A DNA stretch of 7,997 bases, taken from contig CALCSH010000404.1 of the NCBI GenBank assembly GCA_937893815.1, positions 1 through 7,997 of the forward strand, given 5' to 3'. Made by a program: the position numbers and the translations under genes. Below the pieces are notes generated by a model. That model did no database searches. It worked only from the letters and a program-made list of their open reading frames with translations, and was not told the DNA's origin. Positions 4,856 through 7,997 of this stretch are shown here, piece by piece. The DNA comes from an uncultured Anaerolineae bacterium (GTDB lineage: Bacteria > Chloroflexota > Anaerolineae > Anaerolineales > UBA11858). The number at the start of each line of letters is the position of its first letter. Position 1 is the stretch's first letter.

Positions 4856-5917
4856 CGCCTGAATATCTTCCAGCGGCAGTTCGTACTGACGCGATGGAAT
4901 CGTGCCTAATTTCTCGGGCCATTTGCCGGTGATGTGCTGGACGATGCGCCCGACGTGAACGTGGCAATTTTCGATGAAGTAGCTATAGCGCGCTTTGCGC
5001 TCACCGCCTGCAGCCGTTCCGGCGACGTATAGCCCGGGGATATTCGTCTGCATGGAGCGGGGATCAAAAGCCGGGGCGCGGCTTTCGCCCTCGAGGGTGA
5101 CTCCGGCACTCTCGAAGAGCGTCATATCACCGAGGAAGCCGGTCTGCAATAATACGAAATCGGCGGGCTTCTCAAGGATTGTGCCATCGACGCGCTGCAA
5201 AATCACCTGTGTGGGCGTGATCTCCACCGGTATAGTTTCGGGTAAAAATGTGATCGTGCCGAGTTCAATCTGCGCCAACAGGTCGGGCAAGATGAAATGT
5301 TTAACCGATTTAGGGTCGAATTCGGCGCGGCGATAACTGAGAGTCACCTCCGCCCCGGCGCGCCAGCAGCGCAGTGCGCTTTCAGCCGCTGAGTTGCGTC
5401 CACCGACGATGAGCAATTTCTGGCGAAAATAAGGATGCGGTTCGCCAAAATAGTGCGTGACATGCGGCAAATCTTCGCCAGGAATGTGGAGCAAGTTGGG
5501 GGCGTGCATATCGCCCACGGCCAGCACCACGCGCTGAGCCTGGTAACGTTGCTCCCCGCTGCGGGGCTGAGTTACCAACTCAAAGCCAGAATCCAGCCGG
5601 TTGATTTGCGCCACCGGCTCGTAGGTGTGAATCTGCAAATCCAGCGCTTCGACGATGCCGCGCAAATAGGCCAGATAGTCTTCCCCGGTGACACGCTGCT
5701 GATGGATGTTGGGTAACGGTATCCCGGCAATTTCGATGCGCTCGGTGGTACTGAAGAAATATGTCTGGCGCGGCCACCAGGAAAGCGTGTAACCGATCTG
5801 TTGGGCATCGAAGTGCAAGGCTGAAACCCCGGCACGCTTCAGCGCCGCGGCCAGTTCAATGCCAATCGGCCCCGCGCCGATAATAGCAACTTCAGAAATG
5901 GGTAGAGTTTTGCTCAT
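4850..5917 (-). CDS. YpdA-like FAD/NAD(P)-dependent oxidoreductase
   Basis: 355-residue two-dinucleotide-domain flavoprotein of the thioredoxin reductase-like superfamily. The FAD motif GAGPIGIE is at 14-21, the NAD(P) motif VGGRNSAAESA at 171-181, and the C-terminal FAD contact TNIPGLYVAGTAAGG at 291-305. The FFSTTERIEIAGIPLPN stretch (54-70) resembles YpdA, the bacillithiol disulfide reductase. There is no CxxC redox pair (the only cysteines are C184 and C318). From memory, staphylococcal YpdA uses a Cys inside the first glycine motif (GGGPCG); here that position is Ile18, so bacillithiol disulfide reduction by that mechanism is doubtful. The true substrate is unknown. The ATG at 5917 lacks a strong Shine-Dalgarno site but places the FAD motif at the usual distance from the N-terminus. 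It is divergent from ettA and may be co-transcribed with the small gene at 4529-4780. Confidence 0.85.
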   Translation of the reverse strand: MSKTLPISEVAIIGAGPIGIELAAALKRAGVSALHFDAQQIGYTLSWWPRQTYFFSTTERIEIAGIPLPNIHQQRVTGEDYLAYLRGIVEALDLQIHTYEPVAQINRLDSGFELVTQPRSGEQRYQAQRVVLAVGDMHAPNLLHIPGEDLPHVTHYFGEPHPYFRQKLLIVGGRNSAAESALRCWRAGAEVTLSYRRAEFDPKSVKHFILPDLLAQIELGTITFLPETIPVEITPTQVILQRVDGTILEKPADFVLLQTGFLGDMTLFESAGVTLEGESRAPAFDPRSMQTNIPGLYVAGTAAGGERKARYSYFIENCHVHVGRIVQHITGKWPEKLGTIPSRQYELPLEDIQAN

Positions 5918-5942
5918 ACGGTGATTTTACCAATAATCGCAT

Positions 5943-5958
5943 ATAATTCTAGAATTAT
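5943..5958. promoter_or_regulatory. 16-bp perfect palindrome with a -10-like box
   Basis: ATAATTCTAGAATTAT is its own reverse complement and lies 25 bp upstream of the ypdA-like start in the divergent intergenic region. On the plus strand TATAAT (5942-5947) is an exact -10 box but no good -35 lies 17 bp before it; the minus strand offers CATAAT. It may be an operator, a divergent promoter core, or chance in A/T-rich DNA. Confidence 0.4.
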
Positions 5959-5976
5959 GCTCCCATCTATATTTGT

Positions 5977-6149
5977 ATGAGGCACCCAGGAAAACAAGAA
6001 AAATGGGTCTCTAGGAATCTCCCCGTGGTAGTTGTCCAGATTTAGGGGTATAGGGCGTGCGCTGCACGCCCTATACCCCTAAATCTGGGGTTTCTCACGG
6101 CAGTTCCTAAAGACCCGGAAAAATGATTCATGGGTTCCTGGTTCCTCAT
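5977..6149. repeat. Large nested inverted repeat, possible MITE
   Basis: The core is a perfect 25-bp inverted repeat (6036-6060 and 6064-6088) with a 3-nt centre. Outside it, 6005-6017 and 6104-6116 match in inverted orientation at 12 of 13 positions, and 5977-5992 and 6135-6149 match with one gap and one substitution. The 8-mer GAAAAATG occurs directly on both sides of the 13-bp arms (5998-6005 and 6118-6125), as a target-site duplication might. It fills most of the 256-bp gap between the divergent ypdA-like and ettA genes. No T-run follows, so it is not a simple terminator. It could be a non-autonomous mobile element or a structured 5' region of the ettA mRNA. A short tandem GGTTCCT pair sits at 6133-6146. 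Confidence 0.75.
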
Positions 6150-6173
6150 CATTTTCAATAAGCGAGGTAGGTT

Positions 6174-7850
6174 ATGAACGATCAAAAAGTTATTTTCTCG
6201 ATGGTGCGAGTCAATCGCCGCTTCCCACCGAGTAACAAAGAAGTTATCCGCGACATTTCGCTGGGCTTTTATTACGGCGCCAAGATTGGCGTAGTCGGCC
6301 TGAACGGGTCAGGGAAAAGCACCTTGCTGAGGATTATCGCCGGGCGCGATGAAGGCTATGAGGGACAGGTCGTTTTTTCGCCGGGCTATACCGTTGGCCT
6401 GCTGGAACAGGAACCCCAGCTCGATGACGCCAAAACGGTGCGCGAAATTATTGAGGAAGCCGTGCAACCGATTGTGAACAGTCTGAAGGCTTATGATGAT
6501 ATCAACGAGAAATTTGCCGAACCCGATGCCGATTTCGATGCCTTAATCGCTGAACAAGGCCGCCTGCAAGAATGGCTTGATCAGCACGATGCCTGGAATC
6601 TGGATCACCATCTAGAGATGGCAATGGGCGCGCTACGCTGCCCGCCGGGAGAATCGTCCATAGCGGTGCTTTCGGGTGGTGAACGCCGCCGCGTAGCCCT
6701 GACACGTCTGTTGCTCACCGAACCAGATATTCTGCTGCTCGATGAGCCAACCAACCATCTCGATGCCGAATCGGTAGCCTGGCTCGAACGCCACCTGCAG
6801 CAATACCCCGGCACAGTCATCGCCGTGACGCACGACCGCTATTTTCTCGACAACGTGGCGGGCTGGATTTTGGAACTTGACCGCGGGCATGGCATTCCCT
6901 GGGAGGGCAACTACTCTTCCTGGTTGGAGCAAAAACATGGTCGCCTGCGCCTGGAAGAGAGAGCGGAGGATAAACGTCTCAAAACCCTGCAACGCGAGTT
7001 GGACTGGATCCACATGGCGCCCAAAGCGCGACAGGCCAAAGGCAAAGCGCGTGTTACAGCCTATGAACGACTGCTCTCGCAAGAATACGAAAAAGAGCGC
7101 GAAGATTTGGAGATTTATATTCCCACCGGGTCGCGTCTTGGCGACCGCGTGATCGAATTTCAGAATATCAGCAAAGGGTATGATGAACGCCTGCTGATCG
7201 AAAATTTTACCCGCAGCATCCCGGCGGGCAGCATTGTGGGGGTCATCGGTCCCAACGGCGCGGGGAAAACATCCCTGTTGCGCATGGTCACCGGGCAGGA
7301 ACAACCCACTTCGGGAAGTGTTGAAATCGGCCAGACAGTGCAGTTAGGGTATGTCGATCAATCGCGCGATTCCCTCGATGGCGAGAAAAACGTCTGGGAA
7401 GAAATCAGCAGCGGGGATGAGTTTATCAATCTCGGCGGCAAAAAACGCAACAGCCGCGCCTATGTGGCTTCGTTCAACTTTTTAGGCAGCGACCAGCAAA
7501 AACTGGTCAAAAATCTCTCTGGTGGGGAGCGCAACCGTGTTCATCTGGCCAAGATTCTCAGAGAAGGTGCGAACGTGATTCTGCTCGACGAGCCGACCAA
7601 CGATCTTGATGTCAACACATTGCGCTCATTGGAAGAAGCCCTGGAAAGTTTTGCGGGGTGTGCTATTGTAGTTTCGCACGACCGCTGGTTCCTTGACCGC
7701 ATCGCCACACATATTCTAGCCTTTGAGGGCGACAGCCAACTGGCCTGGTCTGAGGGTAATTGGTCTGATTATGATGCCGCCCGGCATGAGAAATTAGGCA
7801 CCGACGCCGATACCCCCCAGCGCATCAAATATCGCAAACTCACGAAATAA
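6174..7850 (+). CDS. ettA: Energy-dependent translational throttle protein EttA (ABC-F ATPase)
   Basis: 558 residues, close to E. coli EttA (about 555). Cytosolic ABC-F protein with two ATPase domains that binds the ribosomal E site and gates entry of initiation complexes into elongation according to energy charge. Domain 1: Walker A GLNGSGKS at 42-49, the EttA-type arm insertion about 95-155, signature LSGGE at 166-170, Walker B LLLDEPTNHLD at 187-197, H220. The Gly-Ile-Pro-Trp-Glu-Gly-Asn-Tyr element at 240-247 leads into the basic, helical P-site tRNA interaction linker at about 250-320. Domain 2: GPNGAGKT at 359-366, LSGGERNRVHLAK at 448-460, Walker B to 473, H502. All catalytic residues are present, so it should be an active ATPase. 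The start has GAGGT five bases upstream. No membrane domain, so not a transporter. It is divergent from the minus-strand block. Confidence 0.96.
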   Translation: MNDQKVIFSMVRVNRRFPPSNKEVIRDISLGFYYGAKIGVVGLNGSGKSTLLRIIAGRDEGYEGQVVFSPGYTVGLLEQEPQLDDAKTVREIIEEAVQPIVNSLKAYDDINEKFAEPDADFDALIAEQGRLQEWLDQHDAWNLDHHLEMAMGALRCPPGESSIAVLSGGERRRVALTRLLLTEPDILLLDEPTNHLDAESVAWLERHLQQYPGTVIAVTHDRYFLDNVAGWILELDRGHGIPWEGNYSSWLEQKHGRLRLEERAEDKRLKTLQRELDWIHMAPKARQAKGKARVTAYERLLSQEYEKEREDLEIYIPTGSRLGDRVIEFQNISKGYDERLLIENFTRSIPAGSIVGVIGPNGAGKTSLLRMVTGQEQPTSGSVEIGQTVQLGYVDQSRDSLDGEKNVWEEISSGDEFINLGGKKRNSRAYVASFNFLGSDQQKLVKNLSGGERNRVHLAKILREGANVILLDEPTNDLDVNTLRSLEEALESFAGCAIVVSHDRWFLDRIATHILAFEGDSQLAWSEGNWSDYDAARHEKLGTDADTPQRIKYRKLTK

Positions 7851-7864
7851 CCGTGTAAAAACAT

Positions 7865-7946
7865 AACGCAAAGCCGCAAGGACGCAGAGTCGCAAAGGAT
7901 TTTTACATTTTCTCTTTGCGACTTTGTTTCCTTTCGCCCTTGCGTT
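7865..7946. terminator. Inverted repeat after ettA, likely bidirectional terminator
   Basis: Arms of 33 bases, 7865-7897 and 7914-7946, complementary at 27 of 33 positions, with a T-rich loop and a TTAAAATTTT stretch after the right arm. AACGCAAAG-CGCAAGG-type words occur as dispersed intergenic repeats in many environmental bacterial genomes (from memory). It sits 15 bp after the ettA stop and before a convergent gene, consistent with transcription stopping from both sides. The open frame running across it on the minus strand is repeat-derived. Confidence 0.65.
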
Positions 7947-7958
7947 AAAATTTTCGGT

Positions 7959-7997
7959 CTAGCTGTATTCCTGCACGCGGTAGGTATAGCCATCAAT
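7959..7997 (-). CDS. C-terminal end of an unidentified convergent gene
   Basis: The last 39 bases read on the minus strand as IDGYTYRVQEYS followed by TAG. The residues look protein-like, and the stop falls just past the inverted repeat, as expected for a gene convergent with ettA. Twelve codons are too few to identify it or to be certain it is coding. Confidence 0.4.
   Translation of the reverse strand: MDGYTYRVQEYS

Noticed and set aside
6036..6088. Core inverted repeat as a Rho-independent terminator
   Set aside because: No T-run follows on either strand, and both flanking genes start, rather than end, at this region.
6633..7304. 223-codon minus-strand open frame inside ettA
   Set aside because: It is antisense to the conserved EttA coding sequence and is a codon-bias shadow without motifs.
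7769..7996. 75-codon minus-strand frame at the right end
   Set aside because: It overlaps the ettA 3' end and reads through the dispersed inverted repeat. The short IDGYTYRVQEYS frame ending at 7959 is the more plausible gene end.

Overview
The window looks like chromosomal DNA of a free-living bacterium with moderate GC content. My best guess is the Chloroflexota (Anaerolineae-like). I base this on the plant-like cystathionine gamma-synthase, the many short intergenic palindromic repeats and the absence of T-box leaders. No taxonomic marker is present, so the guess is weak. Most of the window is core metabolism: a minus-strand block (1-5917) carries amino-acid biosynthesis genes, and a divergent plus-strand gene (6174-7850) encodes the translation factor EttA.

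Minus strand, in transcription order from right to left: a YpdA-like FAD/NAD(P) oxidoreductase (5917-4850); a small helical protein of unknown function (4780-4529); a plant-type cystathionine gamma-synthase (metB-like, 4335-3097); dihydroxy-acid dehydratase ilvD (2753-1086); and the large subunit of acetolactate synthase, ilvB (997 to beyond the window edge). ilvD and ilvB catalyse two steps of isoleucine/valine synthesis.

The most interesting part is what precedes metB and ilvD. Each gene has its own near-consensus sigma-70 promoter (TTGACA, 17 bp, TAGAAT or TACAAT), then a short leader peptide ORF, then a Rho-independent terminator, then a strong Shine-Dalgarno site and the structural gene. 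The leader before metB is 35 codons with six Met in the ten residues 11-20. The leader before ilvD is 37 codons, 18 of them Leu, Ile or Val. In each leader an in-frame Trp-X-Val segment can pair with the 5' arm of the terminator and so form an antiterminator. The segment-2, -3 and -4 sequences of the two leaders are nearly identical, and where they differ the changes are compensatory in both competing helices. I read this as two related ribosome-mediated transcription attenuators, one sensing methionine and one sensing branched-chain amino acids.

Other non-coding structure includes TAATTAGG-type repeats in two gene gaps (1020-1068 and 4790-4855), a 48-bp palindrome touching the ilvD ribosome-binding site, a large nested inverted repeat between the divergent ypdA-like and ettA genes (5977-6149, with a perfect 25-bp-arm core), and a 33-bp-arm imperfect inverted repeat after ettA that probably terminates transcription towards a convergent gene visible only as its last 12 codons.
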